Part shown: positions 1 to 12,743 of the stretch, in pieces | Layout of the letters: every line of letters begins with the position of its first letter | Position numbering within the stretch: the first letter of the stretch is position 1 | Source of the DNA: Spirodela intermedia | Taxonomy: Eukaryota > Streptophyta > Magnoliopsida > Alismatales > Araceae | Length of the DNA stretch: 64,000 nucleotides | Direction: 5' to 3' | Assembly: GCA_902729315.2 (NCBI GenBank) | Contig: LR746269.1 | Span: 1,126,501 to 1,190,500 of the forward strand | Position numbers and translations under genes: made by a program | The notes under the pieces: model-generated | The model's input: the letters and a program-made list of their open reading frames with translations, nothing else | What the model was told of the DNA's origin: nothing | The model's database searches: none

Positions 1-461
1 GTAAAGATATGGCGAAAGTCAATCGGGTATCCGCAGCCCAATCCAAAGTCAACGTTTTGGGCTGGAGTCAAATAGCTTTAGCCCCGATCATATATTTCTG
101 GAACTTGGAGTGCAATGAAGCTACTGACTCATCTTCAACTCAGCTGATCTAGTAAGAGATCTTGCAAGTTTTTATCTTCTCAAGTCAAACACAGATTCAA
201 CGATCATTCCAACCAAGGCCTCGCTCATCAGCAGTCTTCATTGCGCTTCCAAGGTCAAAGTAATATCCACAGGAAGAGAAAGAGAGAGATCATGAAAACG
301 AACTGGGGATAGAAACCAGACCCAGAGAAGAAGAAGCAGTGACAGTTCAAACGAGAATGGGGGGATGCTATCAAACACCTTCTGGGCCACGCTGCTACTC
401 TTCTGGACCCTTCTGGTTTTTCGCAGTTTGGTTCTAGACTTTGCAATATTTCACAGGATCT
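1..461. other. 5' flank of the alpha/beta hydrolase gene
   Basis: No convincing coding sequence. A short reading frame from the ATG at 366 (44 codons) begins with a hydrophobic stretch, but it has no recognisable relative and overlaps the presumed leader of the next gene. It could be leader sequence or the end of an upstream exon. Confidence 0.4.
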
Positions 462-638
462 ATGAGCAATTTTTCTGTGAAAAGCAGAGTGGGTCTTGAT
501 GAACAGGACAAGATCGCAGCGGAGAAATCCACCAAGGCTGCTCAAGAATGGAAAGAGTGAGTGAGTGAATGAGAGAGAGAGAGAGAGAGAGAGAGGGGGA
601 AAGAGAGAGAGAGAGGGGGAAAGAGAGAGAGAGAGAGG

Positions 639-689
<51 letters not shown>

Positions 690-1872
690 AGAGAGGGGGA
701 AAGAGAGAGAGAGAGAGGGAGAGAGAGAGAGGGAAAGAGAGAGAGAGATTTGGAATGGGCTTCATTGACTCTGCCCGGAGAAAGGTGCTCAAGATGGTAA
801 TTTATCGATGGGGCATGTTCTTGTGGTTGCTTCATTTGTAGCGTCATCTTCTGCAGGAAGGGGAGCAGGGGCGCTTGCCAGTGTTGATTCTGAGCCTGAA
901 GGAGAGCGAGGAGAAGAAGAGACCAGCTATCGTCTTTCTGCACAGTTCCTACAAGACCAAGGAGTGGGTCCGACCTCTACTCGAGGTGGAACCACCACTA
1001 TCTCTCTCTTTTTTTAATTACTACTATTATTTATTATGACGTTTGATTATTTCTTCTTCACCCATTGAATTTTGTTCCAGGCATACGCATCTAGGGGATA
1101 TATAGCCGTTGCCATTGATGCTCGCTACCATGGTCAACGTGCCAGCAGTGTCACCACATACATCGATGTACAGACCCACCATCTATAGCTATTTTAGGAA
1201 CGTTATAAAAAAAAAATGAGAGTGCAATCATATCCTCTCTCCCTCTTTTTTTATTTTTTTCTTATTTTTTTGGCCAGCACTTGATCCGTTGACTTTCGAT
1301 TCTGGATGCAGGCTCTGATCTCTGCATGGAAAAATGGTGACACCATGCCTTTCCTATTTGATACGGTATATGGGTTGCCACTGTTCATCAGCAGTATGCT
1401 GATGCAATTTCCTTAAATGGAAAATTCCAAGCTCTGTCGGGTTGACTTGGAACTCTAGGTGATAGAACTCGGTTTGACTTGCAGGTGTGGGACCTGATAA
1501 AGCTGGGGGATTATCTTTCTCAGAGGGAGGACGTCGATCCTGCTCGAATCGGAATTACTGGGGAGTCACTTGGAGGTGAATCGAGCTCGGATTTTCTCCA
1601 GAAAAAAAAAAAAAACCATATATTTTTTATGTGCCCGCAGCCATTTCCTTATTAGGACATTAATGTGTATAAATGTCGCTCACTTGATGTAGGTATGCAT
1701 GCATGGCTTGCTGCTGCGGCTGACACCCGATATTCCGTAGTTGTCCCCATAATTGGTGTTCAGGTTCTGCATTATTCCTCATCTTCTCTATTTTTTAATT
1801 TTTAATTTTAATCTTTTGTTTTTTTAATTAAAATTATTTCTTGAAAATCATCGTTCATCCTCTTCTTTGCTG

Positions 1873-1923
<51 letters not shown>

Positions 1924-2916
1924 TGGGTCTCATTCTGCATTGATGATCTTAGGGTTTTGGATGGGCGGTGGATAATGACAGATGGCAGGCTCGAGCCAAT
2001 AGTATCAGGTCCCTCTTCGAAGGTACCCACATAAATTTTCTGTTCTACCAACATTATGCACCAAAGTTTTTATCAACATAAATCTGTGGATTTTAATGAT
2101 TATTATTATTGTTATTATTATTTTTTCCCTCCTCCTCCGAGAAACAGAAGCGCGCAAGGACATCGGCAAGAGTGAGATCGACAAGGAAGTGGTGCAGAAG
2201 GTCAGGCCCGCCCCAGGCCAGAGTGCATCCGTTCTTCTTGGCCTAAAAGGGGCCACGAAGTCAACTAGGGTTCTAAATAACAAGTCAACTCTAATGAATT
2301 TCTGCTGCCTGAACCAGGTCTGGGACAGGATCGCTCCTGGTCTGACCTCCAGATTCGACTCCGCTCATACGATTCCGGCCATCGCCCCACGCCCTCTGCT
2401 CATCATCAACGGTGAGATCTTCCCCTCCAAGATCACCAATTCCGAAAAAGCAGCATTGATCTTTATTCTCCCGGATGACGAAAGTTCCTCGTCCATTCAT
2501 GCATATAATCACCCACTTATTTCTAGAATTAGCAATATAAATCGTCATAATCATCTTGATCATGCATTTTTTTCTATAAAAAGCAAGCAGATTACTGGGC
2601 TTTGTGGGTTAGGGTTCGTGGGCCATTCAACTCAAGATGGTGATGATGCGATCAGAGATTTTTTTTTGGTTTTTTTTTTATGTAATAATGAATAGGTGGC
2701 ATCTAAGTGCTTTCACTAAATGCAGGTGCTGAGGATCCTCGTTGCCCGCTTGCAGGTCTGAGTGATGTGGTTTCCAGAGCAACGGAGGCATACGAGAGAG
2801 CTGATCTGCTAGAGAATTTCAAGGTGAGGACAACTCCACTAGATGCGTTTTTGCGCCGTGGACGGTTCCAGAAAAAAAATAGCTTCTTGCATTAAAAAAA
2901 AGAATAAATCCGGCAT

Positions 2917-2954
<38 letters not shown>

Positions 2955-3391
2955 GGCCATCTACCATGCAGAATTCCACCCCCGCTGCTCACATTTTGTT
3001 CAATTGGGGATACCATGGATCGGAATATGGTTCAGAAAAATGATGCAAAAATAATCGAAATGCAAGATTTAGCAAACTCCAGACACGTGAAAAATAACAA
3101 ATAATGGAGAAATATAGTAGTTGAGGATGATCCGAGGTGGATGAATCATTGAGCCATGATTTTTTCTGGGATTTTTAGAGCCGTTGGATCAAGTAATATG
3201 AAGAAAGAGCACTTATAATCAATCAGATACCTACATTTTTTTATATTCTTATATTTTATCCCGATTCCTGAAGAACTCTCATTCGGTTCCTCTTACCTCC
3301 ACAGCTCATTGCAGAGTATGAAATCGGGCATCAGATGACACCGGACATGGTGAAGGCGGCTAGTGACTGGTTTGACCAGTTCCTGAAGTGA
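462..3391 (+). CDS. alpha/beta-hydrolase family protein (dienelactone-hydrolase/S9-like)
   Basis: Twelve exons: 462-556, 748-796, 857-985, 1081-1167, 1312-1365, 1485-1575, 1693-1763, 1953-2022, 2148-2200, 2318-2411, 2726-2823 and 3305-3391. They join in frame to about 325 residues. The core reads as an alpha/beta hydrolase: a strand ending in FLHSS, the nucleophile elbow GITGESLGG with the catalytic Ser, a GAEDPRCP loop carrying the likely acidic residue, and a late GHQM that supplies the His. It resembles an uncharacterised plant hydrolase family (Arabidopsis At5g25770 type, from memory). The substrate is unknown and the enzyme is probably soluble. Exons 3-12 are secure. Exons 1-2 (MSNFSVKSR... 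and FGMGFIDSARRKVLK) are less sure, because the intron between them is almost all GA repeat and its acceptor follows a purine tract. The true start may differ. Confidence 0.85.
573..748. repeat. imperfect (GA)n microsatellite in intron 1
   Basis: About 175 bp of GA repeat broken by GGGGGAAA interruptions. It fills nearly the whole proposed first intron of the hydrolase gene and creates artificial Arg-Glu or Ser-Leu reading frames on both strands. Confidence 0.95.
1875..1922. repeat. compound (TA)n(GA)n microsatellite
   Basis: An alternating TA run followed directly by a GA run, inside an intron of the hydrolase gene between exons 7 and 8. Confidence 0.95.
2917..2951. repeat. (GA)n microsatellite
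   Basis: Pure GA run in the last intron of the hydrolase gene. Confidence 0.95.
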
Positions 3392-3660
3392 GAACTCGTG
3401 GAGAGCTCCACCTTCTCATACCCAATATGGGAATATTACAGAGAGCTTGAAGCACTTTTATGGCCCACTACCTTCCTCATGACTACGGAAGAGGTTCATG
3501 CCTCAGTTGGCAGTACCAAGCTTGAGGGTCTTCACTTGACTCACTGCACTGGAGAGAGGAGGGGCGGCATTTGTTTGCATATAAAAAAAAATGGAAGGGA
3601 CCTCCTACCTACGATTTTCAATTCAATTATGTTTTCCTAAATTTATGGGCATTTTGTGAC

Positions 3661-3703
<43 letters not shown>

Positions 3704-3989
3704 GGTATCCGAATTTGATCCTTCTCTAAGGATAGAGTAAAAACTAGCACATCGATGCCTATTATGACAAGGATTTCCTAGAAACAGGAGGACATTGAGA
3801 GCTTCCTAGAATACATAAGCGATTCCTAACAAGTTTTTGTTCATGGATTTATTGCATTGTCCGCCATTCGGTTTAAGGAAGAATCCTACAGTGGTTCATT
3901 GACTTTTGAGGATACCTTTCAAGATGATTTGATTGCTCACCAACGAGCAGAAACCTCCCGGTCACAGCGAGAGGCCTGGGTGTTGTCCG
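3392..3989. other. convergent 3' intergenic region
   Basis: Lies between the stop codons of two convergent genes. It holds both 3' untranslated regions and a pure (GA)n tract at 3663-3700. No gene seen. Confidence 0.7.
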
Positions 3990-4932
3990 CTAGAGTCGGG
4001 CCTTGGAAGCACCTTGTGAGGGGCCCGGGGAAATCAGGCTCTGCAAGAATAAGTAAAGAAATAACTAAATTTTCAAGCATGAAATAATCGCCACCTTCTA
4101 TATTATTTCTGTATTCTGCGATCTGTAGAAACTATGACAGCAATAAACTGTACAAATCACTGTGCCAATCAACGTGAGATAGTTCTTATTCGCGTCTTCA
4201 GTTGCTATGAAGTCCATTCTGGCGCCATGTTCAATAACCACTTAGCAATGGGCTGAGTTTCGCTAAATTTTAGGCCACATATTTTGTTTTCTTCAGACCG
4301 ATTCGGGAGCTATTTCGATATCTTTAATGTCAAGACTCTTAGGTGGAAAAGTCAACATTGTTCTTGCGAGTATGAACCTGATATGGTCAGAAATCCGCAT
4401 GCCCATTGGGCACATGAGAAAAAAAGGGCATCCACAGTGTTATTCAAGTGATGTGATAAAGTCTGCGATGCTTTCACATGCACCCTTATCAGTTGATCAA
4501 TGTTCGGGTGAAAAAAATCAAATTCTATCAAAACTGTTGAGGATGAAAATGGACTGATCTAGGCTCAGGCAGGCTCTCTCAAGGGTAAGCTGAGTTCAGA
4601 TGCCTATTACAAGGCTTGGATCTAGCTTGAGCTTAGAGAAGAAAAAAAAAATTGAGCATTCGCATGCAAGTATAATGGCCCTTTGAAGCTCTGAGAGGAG
4701 TTGAGTTAGGGCAGTTTTCCCCTTGGACCAGATTTGAAGCTCAACATAGATCAGGGCCTAGGCTAAACCTGCTCAATGACACCCTACAATAACTTGGATT
4801 GTATTCCAGTCTCCCTAGTACCCACACATCCAAACATCAACCTAATTTGTCACAGAAGTTTTAATTTTAATGCTATATAATGACAACATCGTGAGTGTAG
4901 AATAGCTGTTATAGCAAAAAGGTTGAACTTTC

Positions 4933-4965
<33 letters not shown>

Positions 4966-7490
4966 TCCATATCTAAATTAAAGCTGAGGGACAAAATGGG
5001 GAGAAAAATTATTACCACTGGCAACCCTTTCTTCGCTCTTTCCTCCAGGTACTTTGAAGGTCTGAGGAAGTTTCCATAGGTTTCTGCCCACTTACTCAGA
5101 CGGGAATGAATGTATTCAGAACCCAGTGAATCCGCCCAAAAAATAAGACCGCCCCTACAGATGTGACCGAAGGATGATAAATTAGCCAGTCAACTACTAT
5201 TCCAATTAACCAAAGAAGATGATCAAACTGAAATAACATGAGAATTAAGGTTTCGGAATTCACAGGGATCACGCAATTAATCAGAATTTAGAACTTTCAA
5301 CTTTAGCGGGATCCATACGTCTGTTTGAGTATATATCTAAACTCTACTGCATAATGAATATACTCTGAAGTAAATTCCAGAATAAATTATTTATCGAAGA
5401 ACTGTAGCGACCACAATATTACAGTTGTCTGGGATGCTGTTCCGATATCTATGACTCGAGCAGATAGATAACCCAATTTTTTTTACAGTTGTATGCTGGA
5501 GAACGTAATAGTCAAACGTTACAGGAAAAATAAACCTCATGGCCTAAATATACCATGGCATCCAAACTTGAACTCAGAAAGTCCGACATCTAAACCGAGA
5601 AAAGATTTAGATGCGAAAAATGTGTGAAGGGCACTCACCGGTACTTGGGGAAACCCATTCCAAGAACAGAAGCAATATCAAGATCAGATGCTCGAGTAAT
5701 CACTCCTTCATCCATCACTCGACATGCCTCATTCACCACTGGGAAGAATATCATCTCCACGATTTCTTGATCAGTTACGCTTATGGGCTACAAGACGAAT
5801 TGTATATAAGATGGCGACTAGAAGCACAAATATAAATGCATGCACAGTCTCTCTCTCTCTCTCTCTCTCCCACTCTCTCCAACCCCCTTCTGTCTTTCCC
5901 ACACACACACATCCACATGCACATGCATACACGGTTACTTGGCAAGCTTACCTTTCCACCAGGCATGATGTTCGCGCGTCTTATTGACTCTGCAACTATC
6001 GAGCTTATACTTGGATCGGGCCTTGGTCTGCTTCCCTGATCATAAATGTAATAACCTTTTCCGTTGTTTTTCCCTGTGACACAAAACATCTATCATTTGA
6101 TCATGGACATAAATGGCGGTTAGAGACAGAAAGAGGCAACAAGAACACATTTACTTACCATTGCGCCCACTTTCCACCATCAGTTCGATCAAATAAGACT
6201 CAAAAGTTCGCCCTTTGAAAGCTAATTGAAACTCTTTCTTAACAGCCAATGCCACTCCATATCCAGCCAGATCTTGGAGCCTGAAAGGGGTAATTCTTAT
6301 TAAGGAGAATAGGCCTAAGAAATGCGCAGATCATATTACATAAATGGAGATGATACTCAGTAAGCAGCAGATGCGCCAATAAATTACACGGTCAATACTA
6401 CGATGTATGGGCACGAATTATGTATCACTGAAAGCACACACAAATAAACAGAGCGAAGACAAAAGATCCTCGAATGTTAGACGTAGGAAGCTTACTGGAA
6501 GGGTCCGATTGGCATGCCAAAATTGTTGATCACTCTATCAATTCTGAAAATGTCTACTCCCAAATTCGCCAAGAGATGTGCGGCTTGGGAATACGGAAAA
6601 AAGGTCCGGTTAACAGCAAATCCCGTACAGTTGCCAACTACAACAGGAACTTTCTTGATCATCTTCCCGATAGTCATCAGATCAAGAATCACTTGAGGAG
6701 AAGTTCTCTCGGTCCGAATAATTTCCAAAAGGGGCATCAAATGGGCTGGGCTGAAAGATGAAGTTGTATCAGAAATGCAACTGCAGGCTGAAATAATATG
6801 ACTAGAACATCTACACAACCCGTACTGAAGATGGCACAAATCATGCAATTACGTTAAGAATAGTGCACCAGCATGCATTACTAAGTAAAAATCTCTTCGT
6901 GTAGCAAATGTATACTTAAAACCCTTGATCCCCGTATATGTCTAATGCTGTGACCTCCACAATTTATTTCTAGAATTTCTGCCAAATCAGAATACTTCCT
7001 TTTCTTTATGGTGACAATACCCCCTCCCAATGGTGCAATGTGACCTTCTGCACATCAAGAGGTCACTCTTCTGGTGGCTCTAGTCCAAACACATTGAAAT
7101 GAATAAGAAAATCACCTGAAAAAGTGTGCTCCCGCTATGCGATCTTGGGACCTCGTCTTTGCTCCCACTATATTTAAATCGATTGTGGAGGTATTTGTAG
7201 CCAATATGCAGTGAGGATGGCAAGCTTTCTCAATTTCGCTAAATATTGACTGCTTCAGAGGAACATTTTCAATGACCGCCTAAGATAGAAACACGAGTTA
7301 GAACCACGAAGACATCATAAACTAAGTCAGATCAGAAGTTCCATGTTCGTTATTCTCATGTACCAAAAGATTCACTACACTGCAGCATGCAAAAGCAAAT
7401 GCAATTATAAAGGGCATTTCTTAATTAATCTCAAATCCTTTCTCCTGGTCTGTTTCTTTCAATTCCAAATCGAGGTGGGAGAGGAATGGG

Positions 7491-7527
<37 letters not shown>

Positions 7528-10500
7528 GCTAGTTGATGATGCAAATCTAGGAATTAAAGGATCTTTATCAGCTATATTCCACAGATACCAGCTCTAATGA
7601 TGGAGATAATATACTTTTCACGCCAATTCGTCACTCACACTGAAAAAATATCAATCGGCAAGGATACCTAAATCAACAATGTCAAGTACACCAAAAGAGA
7701 AGATCACCCAATGAATCCATAAATACATCACTAGCGTATCTACTATGACAAATCATCGGCATAGAGACCTTCTGCTGTCTAGTAATGGATAAATAAATAC
7801 ACCCGATTCGAAGTCTGACTCAAACTGAACACGGTAAAAGGCTTATAATTTTTAAAATGAAATAAGTGACCCTGCGTAAAAGGTGGTAATGAGGACGACC
7901 TCTATGACCATGTCGACATTCTTGAACTCTGAATAGTCCAGTGCACCAGTGAGAAGTGACAAGGCCTTTTTCATCTGATCCTCTGTCATTGCTCCTCTCA
8001 TTACAAGTCTTTTGAGGTTCACTGTTAAGCATCATAAAATTATAAATCGACGTAAATCAGAAACATGATAACAAGATTGCCTCCTCTTCAATAATAATAT
8101 AAAAGAGAAAAAACCATAACATGTTTCCGTATGTCAGTATTCTTCTAAATAAAACGTCCTTTCCAGAAATATGCCGAAGGAAATACCAAGGCAGTATTGC
8201 ACCAGCGTGCAGAAGATTAAAAACATTTCAAAAACATCAGCCCGAGTAAAATTATGGATTAAGTCTGCACCTGATACCGTTGTCAATCCCTTTTGTAGAT
8301 AAGCTGAATCGACTTCCTTTAGTAACACAGATATATTATGTCGAACAAGTGCAGTTGCTATGCCAGAACCCATCAAACCTCCACCAATTATGGCCACCTT
8401 CTTTATTTTCCTTGGTTTAAGTCCAATATCTGTAACAGTAGGTACCTAACACCAACACAAAAAAAGCAGGGTAACAGCGTGTAACGGAAAAATCATTTGA
8501 TGAGCAAACAATCGTGCAAGTCTGTTGCGTGCTACCATCATTCTACATTGTTGCAGGTCGATTCTTGGGTCAACATGCACAATGCATTGGATGTGTGAAT
8601 TCCTAAAGATGGATTCGAATTTTCTTTTGCAGTTCCGTTCAGAAGGAACTTTTTCTTAATGGATGCATGCTTTTCAAGAGACTGAGAATAATCTTTGACA
8701 TGTGGACTCAAAATGGCACTTAAGCATCATATTTGTTTGTGGGACAGCATTTCGTGCTTCCAACTGTAGCCCCTTTTCTGGCCCATGTTTCCGTAAAGGT
8801 ATAGCAATCAACTATGAGGTTAGGACAGATAAGAAAGACATAGTTAAGACAGTATACCCTGACGAAGAAATAAGACTCCCACCTAGAAAGGGACATCCTT
8901 ACAGGTACAGTATTCTCCTATTCTGATATTGTACTTCACTTCATACTAATCGGATATTAAAGATCTAACACAGCATTTACGTTTTTCAAGATGAAATACT
9001 GATTGAAGCACTCAGGCGTCCAAGATATATTAACCGTTCATTTCTACCTGCTTCCCACAACACGCTGATTTATTAGATCGTCAACTGATTTGCTGATTTT
9101 AAGGGGGACAAGGAATGGTAAGCCTCATTATCACATTTCATCAGTCCATAAAATATTCTTTTGGAGATGATTATAAAGAAAAGACAAGAGGAGAATTTTT
9201 GGTACTATTGCCACTTGTTTTTTATGCAAAAAACATATTTTGGGTGCGAGTGTACAACTAACCAAAATTAGGGGGGCATAAAAGAGAAAAATTAAAAGAA
9301 ACAGATTACAATACCTTTGAGGTTGCACGCTGAGCGAAAAATACATGAACGAGGCCCTTACTAGTGTCTGACAACACCAACTCCTTGAACACTTTAGCCT
9401 CCTGAAATTTTAAACATCCCTTCGTTACAATGAGCAGAAAATATATACGGAACAGGCATCCAGCAAGGCGAAGACCCTTGGAATCACCACAATACCTCGA
9501 AGGTAACTAGTCTTACAAAAGTAGGTGGTCAAATTCTGATTGGCATTTGCATACTTCATTATTATATATAAATATAACTTTTTGTGGTATTGTGGTTATC
9601 ACTTTTCCATAAGATTTAAAACATATACACAAAGCGATCACACTTTCTTGGGAATAGTTTTCATGCATACTTTTAGGACGCCAGCATATCCACCAGACAA
9701 AACGCCCTCTTCAATTGCATCAAGGCACACTTGATGCTGCGGCATGTTTGGAGCAGTCTTCTTTGCCTGTTGCCTGGCAGCTTTTATGATTTGACGTGCT
9801 TCAGAAAGGGGACCGATTTTGTCAGTGCGTCGAAGAGAACTTATCCACGGTTTACGATGCATGGCAATGTCCAGAGCCCACTGTCGAGAAACCGGCAACA
9901 ATTCTTTAGGGGTGACCACGGCATCAATAAGACCCAGCTGGTTCCCATCTGTCGCAGAGATTGACTTGGAACGCTGCAATGCCACACGTCATGGACTATC
10001 ATAAAGTACGTTCAGACTAAATTCACATGAACATAAGCTGAAGCTCCACACATTCCAAAAGGTCCAGAAGAAAAGTTAACACTCACTAGCATCATTTCAA
10101 TAGACTTTGACAATCCAACAAGTCTTGGAAGACGTTGTGTACCTAAAAAAAAAAATTAAATAAGAGTTTTTTAGAGAGAAAGGTTGAGAAACAAATTATC
10201 TAGTTTCCCGCCAGCTTTTTTTAGTGAGAAAGGTCGACAAACTCTTTATCTATAAAACACCTCCAAAACCAGGAATAACACCGAGAGTCAACTCTGGCAG
10301 CCCAAGTTGAGCTTCAGCAGTGGAAATCCGGGCATGGCAACCCTGTATAAAATTGGCACGATATTTCCATTGGTTAACACGATATACATCAGGAATTCAA
10401 ACAAGGGTTGCATTATGGTAAAGTGCAAACCATCGTCAGTTCCAAGCCACCACCAAAGGCAAAGCCTTGGATAGCCGCGACAGAGGGCTTCTTGCCATCT

Positions 10501-10608
10501 GTGGATATGGACAAGTTCAGAGTTTTGGACGAGTCCAAACAAAGATACTAAGGAGAAATAAATAAGTAAAGAAGACTACTTTTTCTCTTGACAAGGGAAA
10601 AAAAGAGA

Positions 10609-10642
<34 letters not shown>

Positions 10643-11843
10643 GAGGGGGGAGAGAGGGAGAGAGAAAGCTATAGAACCTTCCATTGCGTTGACCACAAGT
10701 TCAACGGAAACATCCGGCAGAAGTGCAATTTGGCCTGCCAGTAGAAGGGAACATGTAAATGTAACACAACGTGATCTGATACTAAAAGAAAGGCAGAATA
10801 TTCTGACTAAAATCTTCATACCTGTTCGGTGGATCTCTTTAAAGACACTGATATCAAAACCAGCAGAAAAATTTCCCGCAGCACCTTTTCAAAGGAGAAC
10901 CATAATTCAGGAAGTGAGACATGAGAGTGAGCTTAAAGGCGTGTTGATGAATCACCCTCGACCATGAGTTTGTCGAAAATCTTCAAACGTTGTTAATTGT
11001 AATTACGAAGGATAAAATAAAATAATCGTCAGTGCGAACTGGACATTCACGAACAGACATACAGCTAAGAAATCTAAAGATGACCCGAGAGGACAGCAAT
11101 GTTACTGTGGGTAGTTTGATAGTCATGAAGAGATTTAAGTTGTGAACAAGGAAGATCCATTTGTGGCAGAATTGTACGAGCATAATTGAAATTCCCATTT
11201 GTGATGAAATCGTCGAATTGCGGAGTGAAAGGTAGATGTCAACTCCCTGACGGCCACAGTAACAACGCAAACACTTTAAGCCTCATTAATTTTGAGCAGA
11301 TAATATCATATTTTAATCAACTCCAGGATAAAGCATTCCGTTTAACCAGAAACTCGACGGGGAAGAAAAAAAATAAAATTCTAAATTTTCGCGCAGGTCT
11401 CAGTCACAGAGCCTCGTCAAAGGGAGCCTCACCTGTGAGTACAATAGCCTTGACGTCGTCCCTCCTCATAGCTTCCGCGTATGCCGTCTTCAGTCCATCA
11501 ACAACTGTTTCAAGACAAAACATCGTCGTCCCACGGTTCAAACGGATTTTCCTCGATCAAAATGCGAGATAAAATATGATATACACAATTCAGAACAGCA
11601 GACATTAGATGTCCAAAGAGATACCGAAGCAAACCGCCTCCGTCGCTCGGGGCAGTTCAAAGTGAAGTTGAAAAGATATCTCGAAGCCAGGAACGAACCA
11701 CGACATCGGAAAAAGCAGAGGAGAGAATAAAGGATGAACGGGAAATTACTTTGGGGAGCCAACGAGTTGACCGGGGGGTTAGAAATGGTGATCACGGCGA
11801 CTCCATCGCTCCCGACCTCCATGTGGACTCCGAAATTCGCCAT
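3990..11843 (-). CDS. AIM1: peroxisomal fatty-acid beta-oxidation multifunctional protein, AIM1 type
   Basis: About 18 exons encode roughly 730 residues, the usual length of plant MFPs. The N-terminal crotonase part (exons 11843 down to about 9640) has the oxyanion-hole region GNFSAGFDI, then GFAFGGGLEL and LPELTLGVIPGFGGTQRL, which carry the two catalytic Glu residues of 2-enoyl-CoA hydratase. The dehydrogenase part follows, with the NAD-binding loop IGGGLMGSGIA (about 8360), the catalytic-His region GAHFFSPAHLMPLLEI (7110 and 6750) and NCTGFAVNR. The C-terminal domain contains FFPVVNEACRV and LDIASVLGMGFP. The enzyme hydrates enoyl-CoA and oxidises 3-hydroxyacyl-CoA in peroxisomes, serving fatty-acid breakdown and jasmonate-type side-chain shortening. 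A 51-nt last exon (3990-4040) ends in SKARL, a plausible PTS1 (ARL). Details such as NIMPGGKPISVTD favour AIM1 over MFP2. Confidence 0.93.
4935..4964. repeat. (TA)n microsatellite
   Basis: Pure TA run in the last intron of the AIM1-type gene. Confidence 0.9.
7496..7521. repeat. (GA)n microsatellite
   Basis: GA run in an AIM1 intron. Confidence 0.9.
10601..10670. repeat. (GA)n microsatellite
   Basis: Interrupted GA tract just downstream (in gene direction) of an AIM1 hydratase-domain exon, inside an intron. Confidence 0.9.
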
Positions 11844-12743
11844 CGCCTTGTCCCAATCCCTCCCAAGGTTTCCAGAACAAGCGAGATCGGAGACAGGACC
11901 AGAGCGAGCGAGCGAGAGAGAGAGAGAGAGAGGAAAGTAGAGAGGACCAGATGGAGACTACGACGAAGCCACCGACTTTGAACAACCGATGAAGACAAGC
12001 CAGGGGTCATCCGCCAAAATATTAGGGAGATCAGAGCCGTCGGATAGATGTCATCTGTCTAGATCTTCCGGATCAGATGGAAAAACATAACCGTCATGAC
12101 GGGCGCCGTGACGTACCGGGACGACCCTTGGAGCTGCAGATTAAGTAAACCCAGTGTAGGATCACCAATCAGACGGTTAAAGATTCTCAGGCCTCCAGTA
12201 ATGGGCCAAACGGATTTGTCGGTGTCACCCGATCCAGACACTAAAAATCAAGGCCACAGATGATATTTTTGTAAACTACATGGGTAATAAATATAATAAT
12301 AATAATAATAATAATAATATATTATTATTATTATTATAAGTAAATTATGAAACTGCTCTCCATTTCCTTACTCGTCCACTGAATAAATCACTAACAGAGG
12401 AATTTCGGATGTTTCCAACGGACGATATTCCACTGACCATTTCGGAACAGATGACCCATTTAGAAAATAATTCCCTTTCAAGAAAAAATGCATTTAATTT
12501 AATTTTATATTATATTACCCGATTTTTTTAAAATTATTTCATCCGAATTATGAGCCATAGACAGGAGCTGTAATCATAGAAAGTATTTACTTACACCATT
12601 CCCAGACAGACCAGGGAGCTGGACAGCTGTTTATCTAGGTCTTTCAAGAAAAAAGTCAAACCATGGGGTTGCAGGGATGAACAAGACCAGCTCCAATCTC
12701 TCGCACATTTCTTCGCTCAGATGTATTCATCTGCTCTGGATTG
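11844..12743. other. intergenic: AIM1 leader and CURT1 3' side
   Basis: No gene seen. Positions 11906-11935 hold a (GA)n tract expected in the AIM1 leader or promoter. Positions 12290-12338 hold a (TAA)n run followed directly by a (TTA)n run, a perfect A+T palindrome. The rest is A+T rich. Confidence 0.6.

Noticed and set aside
460-943. Ser-Leu-rich and Arg-Glu-rich open frames over the GA repeat
   Set aside because: They are translations of a microsatellite in all frames, without recognisable content; the same artefact occurs at 2819-3043, 22515-23372 and 23139-23703.
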